This document shows, one piece after another, positions 46,741-56,793 of a DNA stretch of 64,000 nt. Made by a program: the position numbers and the translations under genes. The stretch's first letter is position 1. Each line of letters starts with the position of its first letter. The stretch comes from Mixta tenebrionis (GTDB lineage Bacteria > Pseudomonadota > Gammaproteobacteria > Enterobacterales > Enterobacteriaceae): contig NZ_VHQI01000002.1 of NCBI RefSeq assembly GCF_006517625.1, positions 199,778 to 263,777 on the forward strand, given 5' to 3'. The notes beneath the pieces were generated by a model. It was not told the DNA's origin and ran no database searches. It saw only the letters and a program-made list of their open reading frames with translations.

Positions 46741-47574
46741 ATGTCCTTATTCACTACGCTCGCACGTCTGGAAGCGCAAAATATTGCTTTTGCCATGCTG
46801 CAAATTATCGATAGTCGGGGTTCGGCGCCGCGTCACAGCGCGGCGATGGTGGTTACCGAACAGGGTGAGATCGAAGGAACGATTGGCGGAGGTATGGTGG
46901 AGAGGCTGGCGATCGAAGCGGCCCGCGAAGCTATCGACCAGAGCGCTTCCCGACTGTTTGAGGCGCGGCTGGCGCGCCAGGGCGAAAATGCGGTGGGATC
47001 GGACTGCGGCGGCGCGGTCACCGTGCATATTGCGGTCTGGCCGCGTCGCCCGCAGCTGTTTCTGCTGGGCGGCGGACACGTCAACCGGGAAGTGGCGAAG
47101 ATGGCGGTAGCGCTTGATTTCGTGGTAACGGTGGCGGATACCTGGCCCGCTAATCTGGAGCATCCCGATCTGCCTGCCGTCTGCCGCCGCGTACAGGGCG
47201 AAAACTATCAGGCGATCGTGCCGCATCTTGGGCTGGATAAGCACAGCTATGTGGTGATCGCCACCAATCATGAAGACCGCGAAGCGCTCAGCCAGACGAT
47301 TAATCTGCCGCTGCGCTATCTGGGGCTGCTGGCGAGCAAGCGCAAGGCGCACCATCTGCGTCACTGGCTGCGTCAGGAACATGGGCTGAATGAAGAGCAG
47401 GTTGCCCGGCTGCACTCCCCGCTGGGGCTGAAGATTGGCGCGGAAACGCCGACGGAAATCGCGGTAAGTATTATTGGCGAGCTGATTATGCTGGCGCGAA
47501 CCGGCGAGACGGCGCCGCAAAATATTATTATCAAACGTGACGGCGAGACTCCGCCGGTGCGGAGCCTCGCCTGA
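46741..47574 (+). CDS. XdhC/CoxI-family molybdenum hydroxylase maturation protein
   Basis: 277-residue protein. An N-terminal XdhC_CoxI domain has SRGSAPRHSAAMVV, GTIGGGMVERLAIEAA and a VGSDCGGAVTV cysteine motif. A Rossmann-like C-terminal domain has LFLLGGGHVNREVAKMAVAL, VVIATNHEDREAL and LLASKRKAHHL. Such proteins bind molybdenum cofactor and help its sulfuration and insertion into xanthine dehydrogenase. E. coli YqeB in this cluster is about twice as long. The gene has its own sigma-54 promoter. It ends 7 bases from the convergent carbamate kinase stop. Confidence 0.9.
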   Translation: MSLFTTLARLEAQNIAFAMLQIIDSRGSAPRHSAAMVVTEQGEIEGTIGGGMVERLAIEAAREAIDQSASRLFEARLARQGENAVGSDCGGAVTVHIAVWPRRPQLFLLGGGHVNREVAKMAVALDFVVTVADTWPANLEHPDLPAVCRRVQGENYQAIVPHLGLDKHSYVVIATNHEDREALSQTINLPLRYLGLLASKRKAHHLRHWLRQEHGLNEEQVARLHSPLGLKIGAETPTEIAVSIIGELIMLARTGETAPQNIIIKRDGETPPVRSLA

Positions 47575-47581
47575 GAAAACG

Positions 47582-48511
47582 CTAGCCGATAATCGTGCCG
47601 GTGCGTCCGTTGATGCCGTCGCCGGCGCGTTCCAGCAGGGTAATCAGCGCCTGCCTGCCGGGGCGGGATTCGGCAAAGGCCAGCGCCGCTTCCACTTTCG
47701 GCAGCATTGAGCCTGGCGCGAACTGCCCCTCGGCAATATAGCGGCGGGCCTCTTCCGGCGTCATACGATCCAGCCATTTCTGCTGCGGCGTATTGAAGTT
47801 GACCGCTACTTTTTCCACCGCCGTCAGGATCACCAGCATATCGGCATCGATATCGCGGGCCAGCACCGCGCTGGCGCGATCTTTATCGATCACCGCGCTG
47901 ACGCCTTTCAGATGATCGCCTTCGGCCACCACCGGGATGCCGCCGCCGCCGACCGTCACCGGCACCTGTCCGGCGTCGAGCAGCGATTTCACCGCCTCGA
48001 TCTCAATAATTTCTTTTGGTTCCGGCGAGGCGATAACCCGGCGCCAGCCGCGGCCCGAATCCTCTTTAACCACCACGTTTTGCTGAATCAGCTTGCGCGC
48101 CACCTCTTCGCTGAGGAAAGATCCGATCGGCTTATCGGGCATTTTAAACGCCGGATCCTGCTCATCAACGCGCACCTGGGTAATCAGCGACACGACATTT
48201 TTTTTGATGCCGCGCTTCAGCAGCGTTTCGCGCAGTACGTTTTGTAAATCGTAGCCGATATAGCCCTGGCTCAGCGCCACGCAGACCGACATCGGCAGCA
48301 CCGAGTATTGCTCGGAGCTGTGCGCGGCGGCTTCAAACGCCTGATGGATCATCCCCACCTGCGGCCCGTTGCCGTGCGTAATCACCAGCTCGTGGCCCGC
48401 CTCGATCAGATCGGCAATGGCCTGGGCGGTAGTGCGTACCGCCTGCATCTGTTTTTCCAGTCCTTTGCCCAGCGCGTTGCCGCCCAGCGCCAGAACGATT
48501 CTTTTGCTCAT
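47582..48511 (-). CDS. yqeA: Carbamate kinase (YqeA-like)
   Basis: 309-residue amino acid kinase-family enzyme that converts carbamoyl phosphate and ADP to ATP, CO2 and ammonia. Family marks are VLALGGNALGKGLEKQMQAV, ITHGNGPQVGMIH, SEEVARKLIQQNVVVKEDSGRGWRRVIASP and VTVGGGGIPVVAEG. Its ATG overlaps the hyuA stop (ATGA). As the last gene of the ygeW operon it provides the ATP-yielding step of anaerobic purine fermentation. Confidence 0.95.
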   Translation of the reverse strand: MSKRIVLALGGNALGKGLEKQMQAVRTTAQAIADLIEAGHELVITHGNGPQVGMIHQAFEAAAHSSEQYSVLPMSVCVALSQGYIGYDLQNVLRETLLKRGIKKNVVSLITQVRVDEQDPAFKMPDKPIGSFLSEEVARKLIQQNVVVKEDSGRGWRRVIASPEPKEIIEIEAVKSLLDAGQVPVTVGGGGIPVVAEGDHLKGVSAVIDKDRASAVLARDIDADMLVILTAVEKVAVNFNTPQQKWLDRMTPEEARRYIAEGQFAPGSMLPKVEAALAFAESRPGRQALITLLERAGDGINGRTGTIIG

Positions 48512-49908
48512 TTCCTGACTCCCTGATTACCTTGAATAAAGGGTTTACGGCGCAGAAAGCGTCCGTGACCGGCTTTGCCGCAGAATTGCCCGTCACGCCA
48601 GACGATCTCGCCTCTTGAGATAGTCATCACCGGCCAGCCCTGACAGTCGAAATCTTCCCAGGGCGAATAATCCCCGTTGTCATGCAGATCGGCATGGTGG
48701 ATGGTTTTGTTGCACTGTGGATCGAACAGCACCAGATCGGCGTCGCTGCCGGGAATTAAGCTCCCCTTTTGCGGCCACATGCCGAACAGTCGCGCCGGGT
48801 TGGCGCTGGTGAGCGCCACAAAGCGGGAAGGGCTGATGCGCCCCTTCATTACGCCCTCAGAAAACAGCAGCGCCATGCGGTTCTCAACGCCCGGCAGGCC
48901 GTTGGGACAGCGGGTGAAATCGTTGGCGGCCATCTCCTGACGCAGCGCATAGCGGAAAGTACAGTGATCGGTAGCGACCGTATCGATGCTGCCGTCGCTG
49001 ATGCCGGTCCACAGGCGATCGAGATCGCTGTGCGGACGCAGCGGCGGGCTGAGCACAAATTTCAGCGCGTCGGGACGATGATAGTGATTAATATCCAACA
49101 GCAGATACTGCGGGCAGGTTTCCATCCATACCGACTGCCGGCGCTCTTTCGCCAGCTTGATGTAATCCATACCCAGACCGTTGGAGAGATGAACGATATA
49201 GAGCGGCGCGTCGCCCGCCAGCCAGGCCAGGTTAATGCTGCGCGCGATGGCTTCGGCTTCGCATTCCGCCGGGCGGCTGAGCGCGTGCCAGATCGGCGCG
49301 CCTTTGCCTTCGCGGATAAAGCGGCTGCGGTTAGCGGCGATCACCGCATCATTTTCGGGATGTACCGTCGCCAGCGCGCCGACTTCTTTCAGGCGTTTCA
49401 GCAGGCGCAGCGTATCGCCGTCGTTAAGGTGGTATTTGTAGGTCAGATAAAACTTAAAGCTGCTGATGCCCTCGTCGTGCACCATCGACGCCAGTTCATC
49501 AAGTATCGCCTCATCCACATGCTGGACCACGCCGTGAAAGCTGTAATCGATGACCGCCTGATCGCGCGCGTCGTGATGATATTGCTCCAGCTGGTGATGC
49601 AGGCTACAGCCTTCCGGCCCGAAGCCCATATGGTCAACGATAGTGGTGGTGCCGCCGCAGGCCGCGGCGCGGGTTCCGGTATAAAAATCGTCGCAGCTTT
49701 TGGCAATACCGACGTTGATATTAAAGTGGGTGTGGACGTCGATGCCGCCGGGCATCACCAGCAGGTTAGCAGCATCGATCACCTGGTCGGCGACGGAGGG
49801 GGAAATATCGGCTTCAATCCTGACGATTTTCTCCCGCTCTATCAGCAGATCGCAGCGATATTCACGCTCCTCATCTACCAGCGTGCCGCCTTTAATCAGC
49901 GTAGACAT
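48508..49908 (-). CDS. hyuA: D-hydantoinase/dihydropyrimidinase HyuA (YgeZ)
   Basis: 466-residue cyclic amidohydrolase. It has DVHTHFNINVG (metal His 59 and 61), the carboxylated lysine in SSFKFYLTYKY (K152), and the Asp in VATDHCTF. It closely follows the E. coli YgeZ pattern (SCDDFYTGTRAAACGGTTTI). It should open a hydantoin-type ring derived from urate. The frame begins at a TTG at 49914; the ATG at 49908, with AGGAG six bases upstream, is chosen. Operon partners are ygeY upstream and carbamate kinase downstream. Confidence 0.95.
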   Translation of the reverse strand: MSTLIKGGTLVDEEREYRCDLLIEREKIVRIEADISPSVADQVIDAANLLVMPGGIDVHTHFNINVGIAKSCDDFYTGTRAAACGGTTTIVDHMGFGPEGCSLHHQLEQYHHDARDQAVIDYSFHGVVQHVDEAILDELASMVHDEGISSFKFYLTYKYHLNDGDTLRLLKRLKEVGALATVHPENDAVIAANRSRFIREGKGAPIWHALSRPAECEAEAIARSINLAWLAGDAPLYIVHLSNGLGMDYIKLAKERRQSVWMETCPQYLLLDINHYHRPDALKFVLSPPLRPHSDLDRLWTGISDGSIDTVATDHCTFRYALRQEMAANDFTRCPNGLPGVENRMALLFSEGVMKGRISPSRFVALTSANPARLFGMWPQKGSLIPGSDADLVLFDPQCNKTIHHADLHDNGDYSPWEDFDCQGWPVMTISRGEIVWRDGQFCGKAGHGRFLRRKPFIQGNQGVRK

Positions 49909-49951
49909 AAACAACTCCTGGGGCGCCGGGCGGCGCCCCTTTTAGCACAAC

Positions 49952-51169
49952 TTATTTCTGTGTCTGTTGCAGCCAGGCCAGAGGAATGGCGGCGTACATC
50001 GCAGCGCAGGTGACCAGGTGAGATTTCCAGGTTTTTTCATTCGGCGCGTGGGCTTCAGGTTCTTTACCAGGGCCGAAGCCGATAACCGGAATGCCGTGGC
50101 GTCCCATAATGGAAACCCCGTTGGTTGAGAAGGTCCATTTGTCGACTACCGGATCTTTATTGAACAGCCCCTGATAGGCGGCGCTGAGCGATTTCACCGT
50201 AAAGTGATCTTCTTCCACTTTCCAGGTGGGGAAGTAGCACTCGGTCGGATAGGTCAGGCCGGTCCATGACGGACGATCGTATTGATAGAGCGATACTTTC
50301 GCTTTGGCGTTTTTCACTGCCGGCAGGGCGCGGATCTCTTCCAGCGCGCCTTCCCAGGTTTCGCCCCAGGTCAGACGGCGGTCGATGGATACCGCGCAGC
50401 TGTCGGCAACGGCGCAGCGGCTGGGAGAGGTAAAGAAGATTTCAGAAACCGTCAGCGTACCTTTGCCGAGGAAGGGATCGTCGCCGAGGCGGCCGGCCAG
50501 CTCCTGCAGTTCGGTCAGGATCGGCGCCATTTTAAAGATGGCGTTGTCGCCGCGTTCCGGCGCGGAGCCGTGGCAGCTCACCCCTTCAACTTCTACGCGG
50601 ATTTCCATACGGCCGCGATGGCCGCGATAGATGCGGCAGTCGGTCGGTTCGGTACTGACCACGAATTCCGGACGGATGTTGGACTGTTCGATGATGTACT
50701 GCCAGCAGAGGCCGTCGCAGTCTTCTTCCTGTACCGTACCGGTAACCAGCAGCGTATATTCATCTTCCAGACCAAGATCTTTAATGATCTTGCCGGCGTA
50801 CACCATTGAGGCCATGCCGCCTTCCTGGTCAGAGGCGCCGCGGCCGCCGATCACTTCGTCATCTTCCATCCCTTTATAAGGATCGAATTTCCAGTTATTC
50901 ATATTGCCGACGCCGACGGTATCGATATGGGCGTCCATCGCCAGCAGGCGCGGGCCGTGGCCAACGTAGCCCAGCACGTTGCCCATCGGATCGATCTCCA
51001 CCTTATCAAAACCCACTTTTTCCATTTCTTCTTTGATGCGGTGAATCACGCCTTTTTCGTCGCAGCTTTCACTGGGGATAGCGATCATATCGCGCAGGAA
51101 ACGGACCATTTCAGGCTGATAACGCTGGGCCTGTTTCAATATTTCGCTGTAGGGAATCGTTTTAGCCAT
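49952..51169 (-). CDS. ygeY: YgeY, M20-family metallohydrolase
   Basis: 405-residue M20 peptidase/deacylase-fold enzyme. Metal ligands appear in [27 protein letters not shown] (catalytic Glu region VQEEDCDG) and VVSTEPTDC, with a dimerisation domain and [16 protein letters not shown] at the end. The E. coli protein is annotated as a selenium-metabolism hydrolase but sits in the purine cluster. Hydrolysis of a ureido or formamido intermediate is inferred. GAGGAAAACACC before the ATG at 51169 decides the start; the frame to 51217 is rejected. Confidence 0.94.
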   Translation of the reverse strand: MAKTIPYSEILKQAQRYQPEMVRFLRDMIAIPSESCDEKGVIHRIKEEMEKVGFDKVEIDPMGNVLGYVGHGPRLLAMDAHIDTVGVGNMNNWKFDPYKGMEDDEVIGGRGASDQEGGMASMVYAGKIIKDLGLEDEYTLLVTGTVQEEDCDGLCWQYIIEQSNIRPEFVVSTEPTDCRIYRGHRGRMEIRVEVEGVSCHGSAPERGDNAIFKMAPILTELQELAGRLGDDPFLGKGTLTVSEIFFTSPSRCAVADSCAVSIDRRLTWGETWEGALEEIRALPAVKNAKAKVSLYQYDRPSWTGLTYPTECYFPTWKVEEDHFTVKSLSAAYQGLFNKDPVVDKWTFSTNGVSIMGRHGIPVIGFGPGKEPEAHAPNEKTWKSHLVTCAAMYAAIPLAWLQQTQK

Positions 51170-51186
51170 GGTGTTTTCCTCGTTAA

Positions 51187-52386
51187 TTAATGTGAAATTC
51201 CGTCTTTGCCTTCCCATACCACTTCACGATAGTGCTGCGGATCGGTATCGCCTTCGGTACTGATGATCAACACGCGTGACTGCGGCGTGAGCTTGAGTTT
51301 GTCCATCAGCGCCTGGCGCTGAGGGTGATGAAGGATTGCTGCCAGTACGCCCATGCCGACGGCGCCGGATTCACCGGAAACCACGCGCGCGTCGTTACCG
51401 GCAGGGTTGCCCAGGACGCGCATACCCAGCGCGGCCACGCGGTCTTCGCAGGAGATAAACTGGTTAACGTTGTCGCGCAGCAGCGGCCAGCCCAGCGGGT
51501 TAGGTTCGCCGCAGGCCAGACCGGCCATAATGGTGTTCATTTCGCCGCCGACGTTAACCAGGCTGCCTTTCACGCCGGAGCGGTACATACAGTCGGCGCG
51601 ATCGGGCTCAACAACAATTGCGTGCAGCGCGCCCGGACCGTAGCGATCCACCAGATAGCCGAGCACGCCGCCCGCCATGGCGCCCACGCCTGCCTGCAAA
51701 ATAACGTGCGTCGGCGCGCCGCAGCCCATATCGGCGATCTGTTCGGCGGCTTCGTCAGCCAGCGTGGAGTAGCCGTGCATAATCCAGGTCGGCACCTCTT
51801 CGTAGCCTTCCCAGGCGGTGTCCTGCACCATATGCCAGCCGTTCTGCTGGGCGTGCTGTAAGGTGAGGCGTACGGTGTCGTCATAGTTCATTTCGGTGAC
51901 GATACATTCGGCGCCGAGATCGGTGATGTGCTTAACGCGCGCGGCGGCGGAGCCTTTCGGCATATAGATCACCGCTTTCTGGCCCAGCGCCTTCGCCGCC
52001 CAGGCGACGCCGCGGCCGTGGTTGCCGTCGGTGGTGGTGGCGAAAGTCAGCTGTTCACGGTTCTGTTTGCGGAAATCGTCGAAGGAAAAGGTATTGATAT
52101 CCATTTTCCAGATTTTGCACAGCAGCTGCGCCATCGCCCAGGTGCCGCCCAGCATTTTGAAAGCGTTAAGCTCAAAGCGCTGCGATTCATCCTTCACCAG
52201 CACCTTGTGAATACCGAGCTGGCGGGCAAAATCATCCAGCGCATACATCGGCGTCGGCTGATAGCCGGCGAGCGTGCGATGGAAACGACGCGCCTGACGG
52301 GCCGCATCGGTATTAAACACCGCGTCGCGCTGCGGATGCAGATTGGCGTTATCGGCAATCTGCATACTAAGTTCAAACTGAGACAT
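51187..52386 (-). CDS. dpaL: Diaminopropionate ammonia-lyase DpaL (YgeX)
   Basis: 399-residue fold-type II PLP enzyme converting 2,3-diaminopropionate to pyruvate and two ammonia. The PLP lysine is K77 in [27 protein letters not shown] and [17 protein letters not shown] form the phosphate-binding sites. It is very like E. coli YgeX. Upstream is AAGGAGATATGT. It lies between ygeW and ygeY, providing the step that releases pyruvate for energy or carbon. Confidence 0.96.
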   Translation of the reverse strand: MSQFELSMQIADNANLHPQRDAVFNTDAARQARRFHRTLAGYQPTPMYALDDFARQLGIHKVLVKDESQRFELNAFKMLGGTWAMAQLLCKIWKMDINTFSFDDFRKQNREQLTFATTTDGNHGRGVAWAAKALGQKAVIYMPKGSAAARVKHITDLGAECIVTEMNYDDTVRLTLQHAQQNGWHMVQDTAWEGYEEVPTWIMHGYSTLADEAAEQIADMGCGAPTHVILQAGVGAMAGGVLGYLVDRYGPGALHAIVVEPDRADCMYRSGVKGSLVNVGGEMNTIMAGLACGEPNPLGWPLLRDNVNQFISCEDRVAALGMRVLGNPAGNDARVVSGESGAVGMGVLAAILHHPQRQALMDKLKLTPQSRVLIISTEGDTDPQHYREVVWEGKDGISH

Positions 52387-52462
52387 ACATATCTCCTTAG
52401 GGAAGAACGATGGCAGCCGCGCCGGATACGAACGGCCCGGCGGGCTGCGGCGGCGCGTCAGA

Positions 52463-53653
52463 TTATTTGTAAATGCGCGGAACAGCGGCCTTAACGCGTC
52501 CTGCCAGGATCTCTGCCGGATTTTCGAACTTACGCGCCAGAATCATCGCGGCGATAATCCAGGGTTTCCAGCTCGCTTCTTTATAGGTAGGAATGCGATA
52601 GCGTTCGAAGACGCTGGCTTCGACTTCGCCATGCTGGCAGGAGACGCCGGTGATATCGGCAGGCAGGCAGTGCATGTAAAGCGCGCTGCCGTTTTTGGTG
52701 CGGGCCATCATCTCTTCGGTGCAGTGCCAGTTTTTGTGACGGGCGTTTTCCGCCAGGCAGGTCTGCTCCAGCGATTTCAGGCCGGCGTGATCGTTCTGGC
52801 GCAGCAGTTCGGTACGCTGCTGCATGATCTGCCACGGCGCCCAGGATTTCGGATAAACGATATCCGCGCCCTGGAACGCTTCTTCCATCGAAGCCACCTG
52901 ACGGAAAGAGCCGCCGGAGGCTGAGGCGTTGTTTTTCGCCACGTCCAGCACTTCCGGCAGCAGGTTGTAGCCTTCAGGATGGGCGAGGGTGACATCCATA
53001 CCGAAGCGGGTCATCAGGCCGATGATGCCCTGCGGTACGGAGAGCGGTTTGCCGTAGCTGGGGGAATAGGCCCAGGTCATGGCGATTTTTTTGCCTTTCA
53101 GGTTTTCCAGCGAGCCGAAATGTTCTTTCAGCCAGGCCAGATCCGCCATTGCCTGGGTCGGGTGGTCGATATCGCACTGCAGGTTGACGATTGCCGGGCG
53201 CTGCGGCAGCACGCCTTCTTTATAACCTTCGTCCAGCGCTTCGCCGACTTCGCGCATATAGGCGTTGCCCGCGCCAAGATACATATCGTCGCGGATACCG
53301 ATCGCTTCGGCGCAGAAGGAGATCATGTTAGCGGTTTCACGCACGGTTTCGCCGTGAGCGATTTGTGATTTGCCTTCGTCCAGATCCTGTTGGGTCAGGC
53401 CCAGCAGGTCGAGCGCTGAAGCGTAGGAGAAACGGGTACGGGTAGAGTTGTCGCGGAACAGCGAGATGCCCAGGCCGTTATTGAATATGCGCGTATCGAT
53501 ATTGCCGGCGCGCATCTGTTTCAGCGCTTCGGCCAGATAGAGCACCTGTTCCAGCTCGTCGCGGCTCTGTTCCCAGGTGAGTAAAAAGTCTTTTTGATGC
53601 AGGGCGGATTTTTTATTACGGATGATATCAAGCAGATGGTTTATTTCTTTCAT
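52463..53653 (-). CDS. ygeW: YgeW-family carbamoyltransferase
   Basis: 396-residue aspartate/ornithine transcarbamylase-fold protein of the knotted YgeW type. The carbamoyl phosphate motif is FRDNSTRTRFSY (S70-T-R-T-R74), followed by HPTQAMADLAWL and the second-domain MHCLPADITG. In this pathway it likely works in the phosphorolytic direction, taking a carbamoyl group from a ureido substrate to make carbamoyl phosphate for the carbamate kinase. It is the first gene of the ygeW-dpaL-ygeY-hyuA-yqeA operon, transcribed away from ygeV. Confidence 0.94.
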   Translation of the reverse strand: MKEINHLLDIIRNKKSALHQKDFLLTWEQSRDELEQVLYLAEALKQMRAGNIDTRIFNNGLGISLFRDNSTRTRFSYASALDLLGLTQQDLDEGKSQIAHGETVRETANMISFCAEAIGIRDDMYLGAGNAYMREVGEALDEGYKEGVLPQRPAIVNLQCDIDHPTQAMADLAWLKEHFGSLENLKGKKIAMTWAYSPSYGKPLSVPQGIIGLMTRFGMDVTLAHPEGYNLLPEVLDVAKNNASASGGSFRQVASMEEAFQGADIVYPKSWAPWQIMQQRTELLRQNDHAGLKSLEQTCLAENARHKNWHCTEEMMARTKNGSALYMHCLPADITGVSCQHGEVEASVFERYRIPTYKEASWKPWIIAAMILARKFENPAEILAGRVKAAVPRIYK

Positions 53654-53742
53654 TATTCATATCCCTTTCGAACACTAACAGTGGAGTCCGGCTGACGGAA
53701 TGCGCTTTTTCCGTGAATGGAAGAGCGTGCTGTTCAGGAATA

Positions 53743-53758
53743 AACAAGTTTTGTGCCA
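53743..53758 (-). promoter_or_regulatory. Sigma-54 promoter of the ygeW operon
   Basis: TGGCACAAAACTTGTT on the minus strand: perfect -24 TGGCAC with a -12 of TTGT in place of TTGC. It is 90 bases before the ygeW ATG. Confidence 0.7.
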
Positions 53759-53877
53759 GTCTTGCTGTCAGGCTGAATTATGTGGCCCCTGTCATATTTT
53801 TTTATTGCCGTAGCAGAGTAATCTCACTTATCAGATAGGGAACCCGCTCCCTGTGTGAAAACAAGGAGGGGTTCAAA

Positions 53878-55728
53878 ATGAGAAAAAATAGCGCTGTTAT
53901 CAAAATGAGAGAGAAAATGGAATATTCCGGTCGGTTAACCGCTTTACCTCCCACTTACAGTTCTGTCTCCACGTTAATGCTCATCCAGAAAACCGTTCAG
54001 CATTTTGTCAGCCTGCTGTCGAACGTGCTGCATCTGGAAGTTGAGGTTGTTGATAATCAATTCCGCCGCATCGCCGGCACCGGCCTTTACGGCAAGCGGC
54101 TGGGGGAAGTGCCGAACAGCAACACGCTGCTGCTGGAAGAGGTGCTTGAAAAACAACGGGAAGTCGTGGTGTTTGATTCGCGCAAAAATATGCTCTGCTC
54201 AGCCTGTACCCAGCGGGAAAGCTGCCAGGAGCGGGGCTTTGTCGGCGTGCCGATTATTCATCAGCAGTACTGTCTCGGCGTTATCAGTCTGGTGGCGGTT
54301 ACCAGCGAGCAGTTACAACATCTGCGTGAACATACCAGCGTTTTTATTGAATATATCCGTCACATTTCTACTTTACTGGTAGCTAATATATTAAGTTTTC
54401 AACGTAAAGATAACCAACGCGATCCTTTTTTACTTTTTCTCGTTAATAATATCAATCAGGGCGTTATTATATTTGACGAGCATTTCAAAATAACCTATAT
54501 CAACGCCAGCGCGCGCTCACAGCTTAATATAAGCGGAGATATGTCGCTTAATTCAGCGTTAATTACTCCTTGCTCAACGGAAAATGATGAGCAGCTATTT
54601 ACCTTCTGTCTGGATGAAACATGCTGGCAGCTGCGCGGACGCTGGTACGATCGCGGCAGTGAATCGATGCTGCTGCTCTCTACCTGTCATCATCAGCCTG
54701 CCGATGCGGCGCTGCCCTATGACAATCTGCCGATAATTAAGGATCTGCTGGGCGAATCGGCGGCGATGCGCAAGCTAAAATCGTTAATCGGGCGTATCGC
54801 CTCCAGTCCCTCCAGCGTGATGATTCTTGGTGAAAGCGGCACCGGTAAAGAGGTGGTGGCGCGCGCCATCCACCGGTTGAGCAAGCGCCACGATAAACCT
54901 TTTGTGGCGATCAACTGCGCGGCGATCCCGGAGAACCTGCTGGAGAGCGAACTGTTCGGCTATGCCAAAGGCGCCTTTACCGGCGCGGCGCCGGGCGGCA
55001 AAAAAGGGCTGATACAGCTGGCGAACAGCGGCACGCTGTTCCTGGATGAAATCGGCGATATGCCGCTGGCCCTTCAGGCGCGTTTGCTGCGCGCGCTGGA
55101 GAGCCGCGAGGTAATGCCGATCGGCGCCAGCCAGGCGATCCCGGTAGATATCCGCATCGTTTCCGCTACCCACCAAAATCTGCAGGAGAAAGTCGAGCGC
55201 GGCGAATTCCGCGAAGATCTCTACTATCGCCTGAATGTTATCCCGCTCTGTTTACCGCCGCTGCGCGAGCGCGAAGGCGACGTTGAACTGCTGCTGAACC
55301 ATTTTTTAATCAGCCATGCGCAGCGTATCGGTCATCAACCTTCCAGCATCAGCTCCGAAGTGCTGCGTCTGCTCTCCGCCTGGCGCTGGCCGGGCAACGT
55401 GCGTGAATTGAGCAACCTGGTGGAATACCTGATCAACGTGGTGCCTGACGGCGCGGTGATCGACAGCTCGCTGCTGCCGCCGATTTATCATTCCATCTGG
55501 CAGCCGCGCGAGGTGGCCGCCGCTCCGGTAGTCGCCTGCAGCGCCGTCGCGGAGCCGTCGACGCCGGCGGGCAACGATTCGGAGAACGTGGCGAATCTCA
55601 GAACGGTGGAGAAAACGCTGATTGAAGAGGCGCTGATGCGCACCCGTAATAAGAAGCAGATTGCCGACGAGCTGGGCATCGGCGTGGCGACGCTCTATCG
55701 CAAAATCAAGAAGTATGGTCTGGGCTAG
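53878..55728 (+). CDS. ygeV: YgeV, sigma-54-dependent activator of the purine cluster
   Basis: 616-residue enhancer-binding protein. An N-terminal GAF-like part (~30-180) holds cysteines ([11 protein letters not shown]), followed by a PAS-like region and an AAA+ domain with GESGTGKE near 319 and GAFTGA. The C-terminus has a Fis-type helix-turn-helix ([23 protein letters not shown]). AAGGAGGGG before the ATG at 53878 supports this start. E. coli YgeV lacks about 30 of these N-terminal residues. It overlaps the convergent mocA by 23 bases. It probably senses a purine or urate signal. Confidence 0.95.
   Translation: MRKNSAVIKMREKMEYSGRLTALPPTYSSVSTLMLIQKTVQHFVSLLSNVLHLEVEVVDNQFRRIAGTGLYGKRLGEVPNSNTLLLEEVLEKQREVVVFDSRKNMLCSACTQRESCQERGFVGVPIIHQQYCLGVISLVAVTSEQLQHLREHTSVFIEYIRHISTLLVANILSFQRKDNQRDPFLLFLVNNINQGVIIFDEHFKITYINASARSQLNISGDMSLNSALITPCSTENDEQLFTFCLDETCWQLRGRWYDRGSESMLLLSTCHHQPADAALPYDNLPIIKDLLGESAAMRKLKSLIGRIASSPSSVMILGESGTGKEVVARAIHRLSKRHDKPFVAINCAAIPENLLESELFGYAKGAFTGAAPGGKKGLIQLANSGTLFLDEIGDMPLALQARLLRALESREVMPIGASQAIPVDIRIVSATHQNLQEKVERGEFREDLYYRLNVIPLCLPPLREREGDVELLLNHFLISHAQRIGHQPSSISSEVLRLLSAWRWPGNVRELSNLVEYLINVVPDGAVIDSSLLPPIYHSIWQPREVAAAPVVACSAVAEPSTPAGNDSENVANLRTVEKTLIEEALMRTRNKKQIADELGIGVATLYRKIKKYGLG
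53897..53920 (+). promoter_or_regulatory. Candidate YgeV enhancer motif inside the start of ygeV
   Basis: TTATCAAAATGAGA followed by GAGAAAATGG. It matches the xdh-upstream site at 60208 with a four-base insertion. It lies ~139 bases upstream of the ygeW sigma-54 promoter, though within the first codons of ygeV. Confidence 0.5.
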
Positions 55729-56296
55729 AGTTAAGCCGCAAAGAGAGCGCCTGATACTGCGCCGGCGTATCGAGATCCCAGTGGATCGATGCGGTCGGCA
55801 CCGCTACCGGGCGCCGCCCTTTGGCCTGTATCAGACGCTTGAGGTTATCATCATCGGCCGCCGCCAGAATCGCGCGGCGCATATCGGCGGGCAGCAGCAC
55901 CGGATGGCCGAATCCGCCTTCATATTCCGGCACCAGACAGCACTCATCGCTGCGCTGTTGCCACAGCGCGGCATAGACCGGCGCGGGGATCATCGGCATA
56001 TCGCCCGGCACCATAAAGAAAGGGCCAGGCGCCAGTTCGCCTGCGCCGCAGCGCACCGAGGAAAACATGCCGCTGGCATAATTGTCGTTATGACATAACA
56101 GAATACGGGCATCGTCGGCGTAGCGCGCATGAAGCTCTTCGCCGCGATGGCCCGTAACCAGGATTACCCGATCGCAGAAACCGAGGGCATTGCGCAGCGC
56201 GCTATCCAGCACCGTGCCTTCGCCCCAGGGAAGCAGCATTTTCCATTGACCCATGCGTGAAGAAAGCCCCGCCGCCAACATCAAACACTGCTTCAT
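55706..56296 (-). CDS. mocA: MocA-like molybdenum cofactor cytidylyltransferase
   Basis: 196-residue nucleotidyltransferase that makes molybdopterin cytosine dinucleotide for xanthine-oxidase-family enzymes. The start [19 protein letters not shown] holds the CTP-binding LAAGxSxRMG motif, followed by [13 protein letters not shown] and [10 protein letters not shown]. The ATG at 56296 has AGGAGAATATT; the longer frame to 56419 lies over the Fe-S gene and is rejected. It follows the xdh genes by 22 bases, so the cofactor enzyme and its client are cotranscribed. Confidence 0.94.
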   Translation of the reverse strand: MKQCLMLAAGLSSRMGQWKMLLPWGEGTVLDSALRNALGFCDRVILVTGHRGEELHARYADDARILLCHNDNYASGMFSSVRCGAGELAPGPFFMVPGDMPMIPAPVYAALWQQRSDECCLVPEYEGGFGHPVLLPADMRRAILAAADDDNLKRLIQAKGRRPVAVPTASIHWDLDTPAQYQALSLRLNSSPDHTS

Positions 56297-56318
56297 AATA
56301 TTCTCCTGGGGCATTTTA

Positions 56319-56780
56319 TCAGGCGCTTTCCAGCACCGCTTTAATCGACTTGATAATCGGAATGTAGCCGGTACAGCGGCACAGGTTACCTTCCAGCGCT
56401 TCCTTGATCTGATCGTCACTGGGCTGCGGATGGTGATCCAGCAGCGCCTTAGCGCTCATCAATACGCCGGGAGTGCAGAAGCCGCACTGCACGCCGCCGT
56501 GACGCACAAAGGCGTTTTGCAGCTTCTGCCCCACTTTATCGTGCTGCAGCGCTTCCACCGTGACGATCTCCGCGCCGTCGCACTGCGCGGCCAGCAGCAG
56601 ACAGGAGCAAACCGCCTTGCCGTTCATAATAATGGTACAGGCGCCGCACTCGCCTACGGAGCACCCCTCTTTGGTGCCGGTCAGCTCAAGATCCTCACGC
56701 AGCAGGTCGATAAGGCGGAGATTATCCGCCACTTCACGCTGAACACGGATGCCATTCACTTTTAGTTCGATACGATTCAT
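56319..56780 (-). CDS. Xanthine dehydrogenase 2Fe-2S subunit
   Basis: 153-residue iron-sulfur subunit of a molybdenum hydroxylase. It shows the plant-ferredoxin-type cluster CSVGECGACTIIMNGKAVCSC in two parts and the second helical cluster GGVQCGFCTPG with NLCRCTGY. All eight cysteines are present. It passes electrons from the molybdenum site to FAD. It is translated 13 bases after the fused Mo-FAD subunit. In E. coli XdhD this domain is fused to the Mo subunit, while here it is separate, as in XdhC. Confidence 0.96.
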   Translation of the reverse strand: MNRIELKVNGIRVQREVADNLRLIDLLREDLELTGTKEGCSVGECGACTIIMNGKAVCSCLLLAAQCDGAEIVTVEALQHDKVGQKLQNAFVRHGGVQCGFCTPGVLMSAKALLDHHPQPSDDQIKEALEGNLCRCTGYIPIIKSIKAVLESA

Positions 56781-56793
56781 TATGGGTCTCCCG

